Shown: positions 1 to 7,151, numbered from the stretch's first letter. The stretch is DNA of 21,768 nt from Lachnospiraceae bacterium (GCA_900772845.1 CAAGSD010000018.1:1-21768), one strand, 5' to 3'. Made by a program: numbers and translations. The notes: generated by a model not told the origin, from the sequence alone.

Positions 1-342
1 ATCAAAAATAGCTACATAGCCGGAGCCTGCCACCCACAGATTGATAGTATACAGACCGGTCATCATGATGATACCGGAGAGCAGATCTCTGACTTTTAAC
101 TTCACATGGATCAGTCCGGTACAGATTCCCACCAGTGCTCCGCCGAGGAACGCAATGGGAAGCGTAAGGATCGCCGGTACGCCGAAGCCGTTGATCAGAC
201 GCACAGTGATGGCAGCCCCAAAGGGGAAGCTGCCATCGACCGTAAGATCCGGAAAATCCAGTATTTTATAGGTAATGTAGACACCCAATGCCAGGATGCC
301 GTAGATCATTCCTTGTTCCATTACGCTTAATAATAGTGCCAT
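1..342 (-). CDS. trpY: TrpY-like ABC transporter permease, N-terminal part (cut by window edge)
   Basis: This is the start of an inner-membrane permease of the TrpXYZ/COG4120 class of ABC importers. It would form the channel for the substrate delivered by the lipoprotein encoded just upstream. The first 114 codons are present and the frame is open to the window edge. The start is the ATG ending at 342, preceded by an AGGCGAG ribosome site. The visible protein has alternating hydrophobic helices and the segment MIYGILALGVYITYKILDF followed by DLTVDGSFPFGAA, which is typical of this permease family. It lies 308 bases downstream of the binding-protein gene on the same strand, and a structured element fills the gap. 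Tryptophan as substrate is inferred from the T-box upstream of the operon, not from the permease itself. Confidence 0.82.
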   Translation of the reverse strand, partial: MALLLSVMEQGMIYGILALGVYITYKILDFPDLTVDGSFPFGAAITVRLINGFGVPAILTLPIAFLGGALVGICTGLIHVKLKVRDLLSGIIMMTGLYTINLWVAGSGYVAIFD

Positions 343-365
343 AAAATATCTCGCCTTTCTATTAC

Positions 366-620
366 TATATGATGTCAGGATCAAAAGATCCCCGACTTTG
401 ATGCCTACAGCTTGCTCCGTGCTACGCACTCCCACTGCTCCGCTCCGCTTTACTCCGTGCTAAACATGTGCCACTGGCACATAGCACCCTACCCTCTGTT
501 CGCATATCGTTGGATTATCATCCCACTTTTATGCTCACATCAGGGCGGATTCTAAGGTCTTTCACCTATTTATGAGCAAGCTCATGTGGGCTTAGACCTC
601 TCGACCCTGACATCATTATA
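366..620. repeat. Structured intergenic element with inverted-repeat ends
   Basis: The 308-base gap between the binding-protein gene and the permease gene holds no convincing ORF. It does have strong secondary structure. ATGATGTCAGG at 369-379 is matched by its exact reverse complement CCTGACATCAT at 606-616. Inside are GGATC-AAAA-GATCC (378-391), ATGTGCC-ACT-GGCACAT (466-482) flanked by GTGCT (457-461) and AGCAC (483-487), and ATGAGC-AA-GCTCAT (572-585). The inverted ends and nested hairpins suggest a small non-autonomous mobile element or a dispersed intergenic repeat inserted within an operon. A structured RNA is the alternative. Copy number elsewhere cannot be judged from this window. Confidence 0.6.
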
Positions 621-650
621 TTTCTATAGCCTGTATCACCCGGATACCTT

Positions 651-1652
651 CTATTGTACTACGATCTCATCAAAGGACTGGTAAGCATCGGTCTTGTAGT
701 TCTCAGGTAATTCCAGACTGATCTTCTCTGCTGCTGCGAAGTTCACATACAGGCTGGGCTCGGAGATCACTTCGAAATTCAGTTCGGAAGCTTTTGCCTC
801 TCCCTTCAGTACTTTCGCTGCCATCTTACCGGTCTGCTTACCAAGCTCGATATATTCCAGACCCATGGATGCCACGCAGCCTGCCTTAACCTGCTCTACC
901 TCGGAACCGAATACGGGGATGCCTGCCTTATTAGCTTCATCCAGTACGGTCTGCAATGCACTGACTACGGTATTGTCCGTCAGGTTGGTAATGCAGTCTA
1001 CCTTGGATGCGACATCCGCTGCTGCCAGAGCCACCTCAGACATTGCGGTAACACCGCTGTCCACGATCTCGAATCCGTAGTTACCTGCCAGAGCTTTGTA
1101 CTCTGCGATGGTGCTGATGGAGTTTGCTTCGCTGGTGGTATAGATGATACCGATGGTCTTCGCTTCGGGAAGTACCTCACGGATCATTTTTAACTGTGCA
1201 TCTACTGCTAACGCATCGGAAGTACCGGTGATGTTGCCTACGGGAGTACCGTCTTCACTGGCCAGACCTGCTTCCACAGGATCGGATACTGCAGTGTAGA
1301 TCACGGGAATATCTGTATTCATTGTAGCATTATATGCTGCCATGGCGCAAGGAGTTGCGATGGCACAGATCATATCTACTTTCTTACTTACGAAATTGCT
1401 GGCGGTCATGGCGGAGGTTCCGTTGTCTGCCTGTGCATTGACATATTCGATCGTCAGGTTCTCGCCCTCTACGATGCCTTCCTCTGCAAGTCCCTGTAAA
1501 AATCCTTCACGACAGTTATCCAGAGATCCGTGTACGGCGTACTGCATAATACCGATGGTGTAGTTATCCTTGCTTCCTGTGCTGCCACATCCGGTGAGGG
1601 CACCCATTGCCATAACTGCGGTTAATACTGCTGCCAAAATTCTCTTCTTCAT
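651..1652 (-). CDS. trpX: TrpX-like ABC transporter substrate-binding lipoprotein
   Basis: This 333-residue solute-binding protein belongs to the COG2984/TrpX type (ABC_sub_bind family). It captures substrate outside the membrane and passes it to the permease encoded downstream. The N-terminus is a lipoprotein signal: Lys-Lys-Arg, a hydrophobic stretch, then the lipobox LTGC with the lipidated Cys at residue 22. The mature part begins near IGIMQYAVHGSLDNCREGF and contains IPVIYTAVSDPVEAGL, which is typical of the family. The ATG ending at 1652 has a GAGGA ribosome site. The gene sits under a T-box leader whose specifier codon is UGG, so tryptophan or a close analogue is the expected ligand. 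That assignment rests on regulation. A binding assay could show another aromatic substrate. Confidence 0.88.
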   Translation of the reverse strand: MKKRILAAVLTAVMAMGALTGCGSTGSKDNYTIGIMQYAVHGSLDNCREGFLQGLAEEGIVEGENLTIEYVNAQADNGTSAMTASNFVSKKVDMICAIATPCAMAAYNATMNTDIPVIYTAVSDPVEAGLASEDGTPVGNITGTSDALAVDAQLKMIREVLPEAKTIGIIYTTSEANSISTIAEYKALAGNYGFEIVDSGVTAMSEVALAAADVASKVDCITNLTDNTVVSALQTVLDEANKAGIPVFGSEVEQVKAGCVASMGLEYIELGKQTGKMAAKVLKGEAKASELNFEVISEPSLYVNFAAAEKISLELPENYKTDAYQSFDEIVVQ

Positions 1653-1830
1653 AATCTTATTCCTCGCTTTCTGTACGTCCTACGTACCATGATATGCAGC
1701 GCATACCATAAAATAGTTTGCTCATAAGATTACTGAACCTTTCACTGTCATGAAAGCCAGATGCTTTCGCATCTGTACCCACATTCGTATTTGCATACAA
1801 GCGTCATGTGGATTGAAAGACTTTCATAAC
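1653..1830 (-). other. Structured leader segment between T-box terminator and trpX
   Basis: These 178 bases lie between the T-box terminator and the trpX start and contain no gene. They contain several short hairpins: CTTTCA/TGAAAG (1739-1756), CAGATGC-TTTC-GCATCTG (1758-1775), a CCACAT/ATGTGG pair spanning about 1779-1812, and GTACG/CGTAC near 1674-1688. They may be a second small intergenic repeat, or mRNA structure that affects read-through transcripts. Nothing more specific can be supported. Confidence 0.4.
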
Positions 1831-1873
1831 AAAAAACCGCCCCAAATGTATATTCCTATACATTTGAGACGGT
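1831..1873 (-). terminator. T-box intrinsic terminator
   Basis: On the minus strand, ACCGTCTCAAATGTATA (1873-1857) pairs with TATACATTTGGGGCGGT (1852-1836) around a short loop, followed by a run of T (1836-1831). The stem is about 17 pairs. It competes with the antiterminator that includes the UGGC bulge. Confidence 0.92.
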
Positions 1874-2146
1874 AATAAGCTCCTGCTCATCATCGTGGTG
1901 CCACTCAATTTGACAAATCCTTACGAATTATGTCCACTTTTCTCTGGATACTATCATATCCATCGGCTTGATAACGGGTCCGAATCCCGCTGACGCCTAA
2001 AACTGATCTGTTCTCGGGCCAGCCTCGGAAGTCCATTCGGCGAAAGTTCCTTTACCGTGATCCCACCATCCACGGCTCTCTGTAAAATTCCCTAAGGCTT
2101 ACTACTCTTCCTCACAGGTTTGGTAAACTTATGAATGTTGTTTATG
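1831..2146 (-). promoter_or_regulatory. T-box riboswitch, tRNA-Trp specific
   Basis: Read on the minus strand, the leader has the usual T-box order. GAGGAAGAGTAGTAA opens stem I and an AGAGAG motif lies near 2080. The specifier region reads GAA-UGG-ACUUCCGAG, with the UGG (Trp) codon at 2035-2033. The antiterminator T-box sequence GAGUGGCACCAC is around 1906-1895 with the bulge UGGC at 1903-1900. The C in UGGC pairs with a G discriminator base, as in tRNA-Trp, so both contacts agree on tryptophan. A strong terminator stem follows (1873-1836). Uncharged tRNA-Trp should stabilise the antiterminator and switch on the trpXY transport operon. Confidence 0.93.
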
Positions 2147-2152
2147 TGTCTA

Positions 2153-2181
2153 AGAATAATCTTTCTTTTCTGTTTTGTCAA
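2153..2181 (-). promoter_or_regulatory. Sigma70-type promoter of the trpXY operon
   Basis: TTGACA (2181-2176), a 17-base spacer and TATTCT (2158-2153) sit just upstream of the T-box leader. They place the transcript start near 2146, a few tens of bases before stem I. The -35 box is a perfect match and the -10 box matches at four of six positions. Confidence 0.75.
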
Positions 2182-2246
2182 TACTATTTTTAGAAAATTT
2201 GCAAATTCTGGACTCTACCGTGTTTTTGCGAAATAGTCCTGGTTCC

Positions 2247-2618
2247 TCACGTTTCCTTACGAATTCCGCAAAACAGATATTTTCTGACTGCGAAAAGTCC
2301 TGCGATTGCTCCTACACCGAGAATCGTTTCTATTGCCGACAAATGTTCCACAATCATTTGTCGGGATATCGCAAACAACAGAATCTCTATGATCGTCTCC
2401 GGCGTGTGGGTACAGAGCATTTTTACAAACTCGATCCCAATTGCCAGCGTCATCGCACTTTCCAGATAATACATGACTTCGATCTGCTGCGACCACAGCT
2501 GTGGCACGCTCTGTGTGATGAGCCGCACGGTCAGCGCAACCACTACCAACAGCAAAAATACTGACAATACCAGTTCTACATAGGACGTCATTTTCTGCAT
2601 GATTTTTTGTAATGTCAT
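2247..2618 (-). CDS. PsiE-like small integral membrane protein
   Basis: This 123-residue protein has about four membrane segments. It resembles the PsiE (phosphate-starvation-inducible E) family in length and in the pattern of a polar EF/K turn after helix 2 followed by ISRQMIVEHLSAIETILGV. The family has no established biochemical role. The gene is last in the run that begins with the diacid permease and tartrate dehydratase genes, 58 bases after the second permease, with an AGGGAAG ribosome site. Its position suggests an accessory role in transport or membrane physiology for this locus. That is inference. The PsiE assignment is by pattern only and could be wrong. Confidence 0.62.
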   Translation of the reverse strand: MTLQKIMQKMTSYVELVLSVFLLLVVVALTVRLITQSVPQLWSQQIEVMYYLESAMTLAIGIEFVKMLCTHTPETIIEILLFAISRQMIVEHLSAIETILGVGAIAGLFAVRKYLFCGIRKET

Positions 2619-2676
2619 TTTCTTATTCTTCCCTCTCTGTGTTCGGTCTTTGCAAAAAGTCTTAGTTATCAGGGTT

Positions 2677-3951
2677 TTAATAGAACGGGAACATCAATGG
2701 CATGAGAAAAATGGTCATCATTGCAAGGATCAATGCCAATGGGGTTCCACATTTCAGATAATCTTTAAAAGTGTATCCACCCGGTTCCATGATCATGATC
2801 TGGCATGGTGCAGCCATAGGAGTCATGATGGAAATACAGCTTGCAGTAAGAACTCCAACTACTGCAGCCCGCGGATCTATTCCCATCTTAAGACATGCTG
2901 AAGTAACCAGTGGAATGAAAATAGTCAATGTCGCCAGATTCGACATAACCTGTGTAAGCAGGAACGGAATGATAAAAAATACCGCCATCATAACATACGG
3001 ATTTGTGGTATCACCTACCATCTTAATCATATAATCTGCCACCAGGTCGCCAACACCGGTTACTTTAATGGCATCGGAAAGGGTTAATACTCCGGCAAAC
3101 AGAAAAATGGTCGGCTGATGAATCGCTCCTAATGCTTCTTTTTCAGAGAGCACACCTGTAAGCACCAGCAGAACAGCTCCTATACATGCAATCAGGTACA
3201 TTTTGATACCTATTATATTTTCAAAAAGCATTAAGATAATTGTTGTAAGAACAATTATCAATGCAATTTTTTCTTTCAACGGACTTAATTTTATCGAATT
3301 TTCCCTGTTATGTATATTATCATCAAACTTGCTATTATCTATATCCGGCATCAATTTATGTCCGAGGAATACCATGTAAGCGATGGCCACAATCAGCAGT
3401 GGAATTCTTGCAATCGTAAAGTCCCATACCTGAAAAGAATGAGGAGCTCCGCCTTTTATCATGATATCATTCCAGGTCATGTTACTCGCACCCTGTCCGA
3501 GAAAAGTCATGGAAGTGGCAATGTTTGCACAAGCCATGGCCGGGAACAAAAGCTTGCTGCGGCTGGTTCCGATGTCATTGGCAATTTCAATCAGAAGCGG
3601 AATCATAATAGCAGCTGTGGCAGTCGCATTTGTAATGCAGGCCAGCAGTGCTGCAGCCAGACAGGATAACAAAATCAGCATACGCGGATTCTCTTTATAA
3701 CGAATTACAAGATTCTGCGCATGATCGATCAGCTTTGTCTTAGTAAGTCCTGCACCAATGACAAACATGGCAACAAACATGATAACGTTTGTATTGATAA
3801 ATCCGCTGAATGCCTCTGCCGGAGTTCTGATTCCGGTAAGGACAAGTGCAAGGATAATTCCGGAGGAAATGACAGAAAAAGGAACTTTACCAGTTGCAAA
3901 TGCGATAATCGTTATCAATAAAATAATTAATGTAATATGCATAGATGTCAT
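2677..3951 (-). CDS. SLC13/DASS-like anion permease, divergent paralogue lacking SNT motifs
   Basis: This 424-residue polytopic transporter of the ion-transporter (SLC13/DASS/ArsB-NhaD) superfamily was probably meant for a di- or hydroxy-carboxylate. It is a clear paralogue of the permease upstream of ttdA: both share FSGFIN-NVI-FVAMF near residues 48-63, LTGV-SEK-AL near 264-273 and an FPFY C-terminus. In DASS carriers two Ser-Asn-Thr motifs line the substrate and sodium sites. Here they read Thr-Asn-Ala (107-109) and Ser-Asn-Leu (337-339), so ion coupling or substrate may differ. It starts at the ATG ending at 3951 after GGGAGA and lies 105 bases downstream of ttdB. It could be an antiporter like E. 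coli TtdT. The sequence does not settle this. Confidence 0.85.
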   Translation of the reverse strand: MTSMHITLIILLITIIAFATGKVPFSVISSGIILALVLTGIRTPAEAFSGFINTNVIMFVAMFVIGAGLTKTKLIDHAQNLVIRYKENPRMLILLSCLAAALLACITNATATAAIMIPLLIEIANDIGTSRSKLLFPAMACANIATSMTFLGQGASNMTWNDIMIKGGAPHSFQVWDFTIARIPLLIVAIAYMVFLGHKLMPDIDNSKFDDNIHNRENSIKLSPLKEKIALIIVLTTIILMLFENIIGIKMYLIACIGAVLLVLTGVLSEKEALGAIHQPTIFLFAGVLTLSDAIKVTGVGDLVADYMIKMVGDTTNPYVMMAVFFIIPFLLTQVMSNLATLTIFIPLVTSACLKMGIDPRAAVVGVLTASCISIMTPMAAPCQIMIMEPGGYTFKDYLKCGTPLALILAMMTIFLMPLMFPFY

Positions 3952-3981
3952 ATTTGTCTCCCTTTATCTTTACTCCAACAA

Positions 3982-4024
3982 AGAGCTGTAATTGCCATAT
4001 TTTTAAATACAACAATCCAGCTCT
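3982..4024 (-). other. Intergenic stem-loop between ttdB and second permease gene
   Basis: AGAGCTG (3982-3988) pairs with CAGCTCT (4018-4024), and inside it ATTG (3991-3994) pairs with CAAT (4013-4016), leaving an AT-rich loop. There is no T-run next to it, so it is not a convincing terminator. It may mark an mRNA processing or stability site between the dehydratase and the permease. Confidence 0.4.
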
Positions 4025-4056
4025 CAGAATAATATTAACTAGTTATTTCTTTTTAC

Positions 4057-4686
4057 TTATTTGATAAAGCCAACCTGCTTGCTGATGATCTCGATCTGTT
4101 CGTCCTTTTTCTTGTTGTATTCCACTTTTTTCTCTTCAAAGTAGTTTTTACCATAAGAGTCAATGGACACGATCAACGGTCCAAACTCTTTTACGTGGCA
4201 ATGCCACAGAGTCTCAGGCATTCCCAGATCTTTCCACTGTGCTTCTACGATTTCTTCTACCTCAACAGCTGCCACTACGGCATTACCGGCAGGGAATACG
4301 CAATGGATCGCACCGAAATCTTTGCAGGCTCTCTCGGTATTTTCCTTCATACCGCCTTTTCCAACGATAACACGGACACCGGTGGTCTCTACGAATTCAT
4401 ACTCAAATTTTTCCATTCTCATGGAAGTGGTGGGACCTACGGATACCATTTCATATTTTTCATCTCCCAGAGGGCGGATGATGGGACCTGCATGCAGAAT
4501 TGCTGCATCTCTGACATCCACGGGGATCTCTCTGCCTTCCTCTACGACACGACGGTGTGCCACGTCACGACAAGTTGTGATGTCACCTGTCAGGTATACG
4601 ATGTCACCGATATGAATATCTTTCAGATCCTCTGCGGATACGGGTGTTACCAGAATTTTCTTACCATCTTTTATTTCTACTGCCAT
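4057..4686 (-). CDS. ttdB: L(+)-tartrate dehydratase beta subunit
   Basis: This 209-residue protein is the C-terminal-type (beta) half of class I iron-sulfur hydro-lyases. With the alpha subunit it dehydrates L(+)-tartrate to oxaloacetate in the cytoplasm. It closely follows E. coli TtdB as I recall it: VTPVSAEDLKDIHIGDIVYL near the start, TTCRDVAHRR (about 37-46), AILHAGPIIR, EMVSVGPTTSMRMEKFE, VVGKGG-type VIVGKGGM, FPAG, and VKEFGPLIVSIDSYG near 164-178. The usual length is about 200. It starts at the ATG ending at 4686 after a GGGAG ribosome site, 24 bases after ttdA, so the two are surely co-translated. A two-subunit fumarase is the main alternative, but the paired lengths and gene context favour tartrate dehydratase. 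Confidence 0.9.
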   Translation of the reverse strand: MAVEIKDGKKILVTPVSAEDLKDIHIGDIVYLTGDITTCRDVAHRRVVEEGREIPVDVRDAAILHAGPIIRPLGDEKYEMVSVGPTTSMRMEKFEYEFVETTGVRVIVGKGGMKENTERACKDFGAIHCVFPAGNAVVAAVEVEEIVEAQWKDLGMPETLWHCHVKEFGPLIVSIDSYGKNYFEEKKVEYNKKKDEQIEIISKQVGFIK

Positions 4687-4710
4687 TGTTGTTCTCTCCC
4701 TTCTGAATGC

Positions 4711-5622
4711 TTAGTTCTCTTCCTTGTACTCGAAACCGGTATGGGTATCTACAGTAAAGTTCAGGTCCTTGTCAAATACGATATGACCCCTTCTGTGGCT
4801 CCAGCAGCCGACATTCACAGCAACACCGATAGCGGACGGATGGCGTGCTGTATTCTCAATATTTACACCCATAACCGAATAGTGACCGCCCATACCCTGA
4901 GGTCCGAGACCGATGGCATTGATACCATCTTCCAACAGCTTCTCCATCTTGGCTGCGTTGGCATTATCATTATGGGAACCGACAGGTCTCATCAGTGCTT
5001 TCTTCGAATTCAGCGCTGCGGTCTCTACGGAAGTACCTACGCCGACACCTACCAGCAGGGGAGGACAGGCATTTAATCCATAAGTAGTCATACGATCCAA
5101 CACGAATTTGGTCACACCTTCATAACCTTCACCGGGCATCAGAACCGTGGCATTACCGGGAAGTGTGCATCCGCCACCAGCCATATAGGTGTAGATTTCA
5201 CACTGATCGGAGTTGGGAACGATATCCCACCATACGGTAGGTGTTCCTTTTCCTACGTTTTTACCGGTATTATACTCATCGAAGGTTTCTACGGAATTGT
5301 GACGTAAAGGAGTGGCAAAAGTAGCCTGTACTACGGCTTCCTTCAGCAATGCTTCCAGATTATCGATGAGAGGGAACTTTGTACCGCATTTTACCCAGAA
5401 CTGTAATACGCCGGTATCCTGACAGGAAGGACGGTTCAGCTTCAGAGCCAGTTCCTGATTGCGAAACATGGTATCATAGATGACCTTGGTCATAGGAGTG
5501 TCCTCTTTGTCTCTCAGTTCCTGCAATTTTGCAATGACATCATCTGGCAGTTTCTTCGCAGTGAATCCTACGAACTGCGCCATAATATCTGTCAGTTTCT
5601 TTACCTGTGCTTCATTTGACAT
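4711..5622 (-). CDS. ttdA: L(+)-tartrate dehydratase alpha subunit ([4Fe-4S])
   Basis: This 303-residue alpha subunit has the same length as E. coli TtdA. It carries the [4Fe-4S] cluster that activates the hydroxyl of the substrate. The expected cluster ligands are visible: Cys67 in SCQDTG, Cys186 in NACPP and Cys273 in GCWSHRRG. Other family signatures are PLRHNSVETFDEYNTGKN, YMAGGGCTLPG and LMPGEGYEGV. The start at the ATG ending at 5622 has a GGAGG site nine bases upstream. It is followed by ttdB after 24 bases and preceded by a permease gene, with a LysR regulator beyond that, so substrate uptake and breakdown are encoded together. An oxygen-labile enzyme is expected, which suits an anaerobe. 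Fumarase activity cannot be excluded. Confidence 0.92.
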   Translation of the reverse strand: MSNEAQVKKLTDIMAQFVGFTAKKLPDDVIAKLQELRDKEDTPMTKVIYDTMFRNQELALKLNRPSCQDTGVLQFWVKCGTKFPLIDNLEALLKEAVVQATFATPLRHNSVETFDEYNTGKNVGKGTPTVWWDIVPNSDQCEIYTYMAGGGCTLPGNATVLMPGEGYEGVTKFVLDRMTTYGLNACPPLLVGVGVGTSVETAALNSKKALMRPVGSHNDNANAAKMEKLLEDGINAIGLGPQGMGGHYSVMGVNIENTARHPSAIGVAVNVGCWSHRRGHIVFDKDLNFTVDTHTGFEYKEEN

Positions 5623-5693
5623 ATCTCTTTTTCCTCCAAATTTTCATTTATTTAAATATAAGCATATTTAGCATGTTATTATGGATAACATTT

Positions 5694-5754
5694 TTACCCT
5701 TACGGATAATAGTTTTACCCTTACGGGTAATAATTTTATCCTTACGGATAAAAT
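5694..5754 (-). repeat. Three tandem GUAA-tetraloop hairpins at 21-base period
   Basis: On the minus strand, three hairpins each have a six-base stem capped by GTAA. They lie at 5751-5736 (TTATCC/GGATAA, extendable to nine pairs), 5730-5715 (TTACCC/GGGTAA) and 5709-5694 (TTATCC/GGGTAA with one G-U pair). Start-to-start spacing is exactly 21. The stems differ by changes that keep pairing, and the loop GTAA, a GNRA tetraloop in RNA, is constant. The permease stop codon TAA (5744-5742) lies inside the first loop. No T-run follows, so they are not terminators. A weaker fourth hairpin (GTTAT/ATAAC) lies just downstream near 5676-5690. Confidence 0.75.
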
Positions 5755-7013
5755 GGAAAGGCAATCGGCAGTATGATCATGCTGACTATTGTAGCTATAA
5801 CGATCAGCGGCATTCCGGCTTTTACATAATCAATGAATTTATAATTGCCGGCACCTACCACCATTGTATTAGCGGGCATGCCAATGGGTGTTGCATAGGC
5901 ACATGACCCTCCGATGACACATGCCATCAGAACCGCTCTGGGATCTGCTCCCATCCCCTGTGCAATGGAGAGACAGATTGGTGCCATGAGTGCTGTGGTT
6001 GCAGTATTTGACATGAAGTTCGTCATGATACAGCACAGAATAAATACCACGAAAGTAAACAGTACCGGGGACGGATTTGCTCCTAATGCTCCAATGACCT
6101 TGTCTGCGATCAATTCTCCTGCACCGGTAACTTCCAGTGCCTTTGCCAGAGATAAGGTACCTCCGAACAGGAAAATGGTCTTCAGATCAATGGATTTCAG
6201 AGCATCCTTTTCAGAAATAACTCCGGTAAGGATCAGCAGAATTGCGCCTACACAACCTGTGATACAAAGTTTTACGCCAATCTCTTCCTCAAAGATCATG
6301 CCGATCAGTGTAACGATCAGGATCACCAGGGACAATACCTTTTTCCACTTTGGAACCTTGCTGAAATCCTTTGTTTCATCAAAGATGGAATCTTCAGTAT
6401 CCACGGTATCGTGATGTGGCAAAATGTTAAATCCGATGGTTGCATAAAAGAGAATGCCTGCAATCAGGATAGGAAGACCTACGATTGCATACTCGAAGAA
6501 TCCGAATTTCAATCCAATTGGTTCCAATGCAGATTGTGCGATCATATTGCCGGGAGCTCCGATCAGGGAAAGATTCCCTCCCATTGCTGCGGCAAATACC
6601 AACGGCATTAGAAGCCTGGATCTCTTATAGCCCGATTTTGCTGCAATTCCGATGACCACCGGGATCAAAACCGCTGCCGTACCGGTGTTGGAGAGAAATC
6701 CACTCATGCCTCCCACAATCACCATGATGGCCACGATCAGACCTCGCTCTGTTTTTGCAAACTTTGTTACCAGACTGCCGATCTCATTGGCCATGCCGGT
6801 CTCGAACAGTGCACCGCCCACGATGAACATAGCAACAAACAGAATCACGTTACTGTTGATAAATCCACTAAAAGCATCACCTACGCTAAGGACTCCGGTA
6901 ACTACAAGTCCGATGCAGACGACCATGGATGTCAATCCCAAAGGAATCTTCTCTGTGACAAACAAGAGAATGGCAAACGCCAGAAAAATTAGTGTAATGG
7001 TTGCAGGACTCAT
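5742..7013 (-). CDS. SLC13/DASS-family dicarboxylate permease with both SNT motifs
   Basis: This 423-residue inner-membrane carrier of the divalent anion:sodium symporter type is probably the tartrate (or malate/succinate-like) importer for the adjacent dehydratase. It has two inverted halves, each with the substrate/sodium-binding motif: Ser108-Asn109-Thr110 in GFLSNTGTAA and Ser335-Asn336-Thr337 in NFMSNTATTA. IGAPGNMIAQ and ATPIGMPANTMV are the other conserved loops. A cytoplasmic linker rich in Asp/Glu/Lys (about 199-224) separates the halves. The start at the ATG ending at 7013 is preceded by GGGAGG. It is the first gene after the divergent LysR promoter region and reads toward ttdA. Its stop codon sits in the first of three tandem hairpins. 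Confidence 0.9.
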   Translation of the reverse strand: MSPATITLIFLAFAILLFVTEKIPLGLTSMVVCIGLVVTGVLSVGDAFSGFINSNVILFVAMFIVGGALFETGMANEIGSLVTKFAKTERGLIVAIMVIVGGMSGFLSNTGTAAVLIPVVIGIAAKSGYKRSRLLMPLVFAAAMGGNLSLIGAPGNMIAQSALEPIGLKFGFFEYAIVGLPILIAGILFYATIGFNILPHHDTVDTEDSIFDETKDFSKVPKWKKVLSLVILIVTLIGMIFEEEIGVKLCITGCVGAILLILTGVISEKDALKSIDLKTIFLFGGTLSLAKALEVTGAGELIADKVIGALGANPSPVLFTFVVFILCCIMTNFMSNTATTALMAPICLSIAQGMGADPRAVLMACVIGGSCAYATPIGMPANTMVVGAGNYKFIDYVKAGMPLIVIATIVSMIILPIAFPFYP

Positions 7014-7099
7014 AAAATACCTCCCAATCTCTCTTCTTTTGGTAAAAAAGTGACATGGCCGTGTCTGTTTTCTTTGTATCTACAATATATCTCTTTTTT

Positions 7100-7148
7100 A
7101 GTATAATGTACATTTCATATACTTGACGTCAGCATAGTTTTAAACTAT
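7100..7148. promoter_or_regulatory. LysR operator candidate and weak operon promoter
   Basis: A perfect 15-base palindrome ATAGTTT-T-AAACTAT (7134-7148) contains the T-N11-A pattern favoured by LysR-type regulators (T7135 to A7147). On the minus strand TATACT (7105-7100) is a good -10 for the permease-ttdAB operon, but no good -35 stands 16-18 bases upstream of it, as expected for an activated promoter. The palindrome centre would then be near -48. Binding by the adjacent LysR protein is inference. Confidence 0.55.
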
Positions 7149-7151
7149 ACT
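7123..7151 (+). promoter_or_regulatory. lysR promoter overlapping the palindrome
   Basis: TTGACG (7123-7128), a 17-base spacer and TATACT (7146-7151) form a strong sigma70-type promoter with a start near 7158. The palindrome at 7134-7148 fills most of the spacer and touches the -10 box, so a bound regulator would block its own transcription. This also makes the upstream GTG at 7158 an unlikely start codon. Confidence 0.7.

Noticed and set aside
2175..2564. A plus-strand ORF opposite the PsiE-like gene
   Set aside because: It overlaps the gene and its tail, has no hydrophobic or motif pattern and no ribosome site.
4195..5076. A 293-codon plus-strand ORF antisense to ttdB and ttdA
   Set aside because: It spans the ends of two well-supported genes and the gap between them, with Cys/His-rich random-looking composition.
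5694..5754. CRISPR-like or terminator reading of the tandem 21-base repeats
   Set aside because: Repeats are too short, with no unique spacers, and no T-run follows. Paired stem changes point to RNA hairpins instead.
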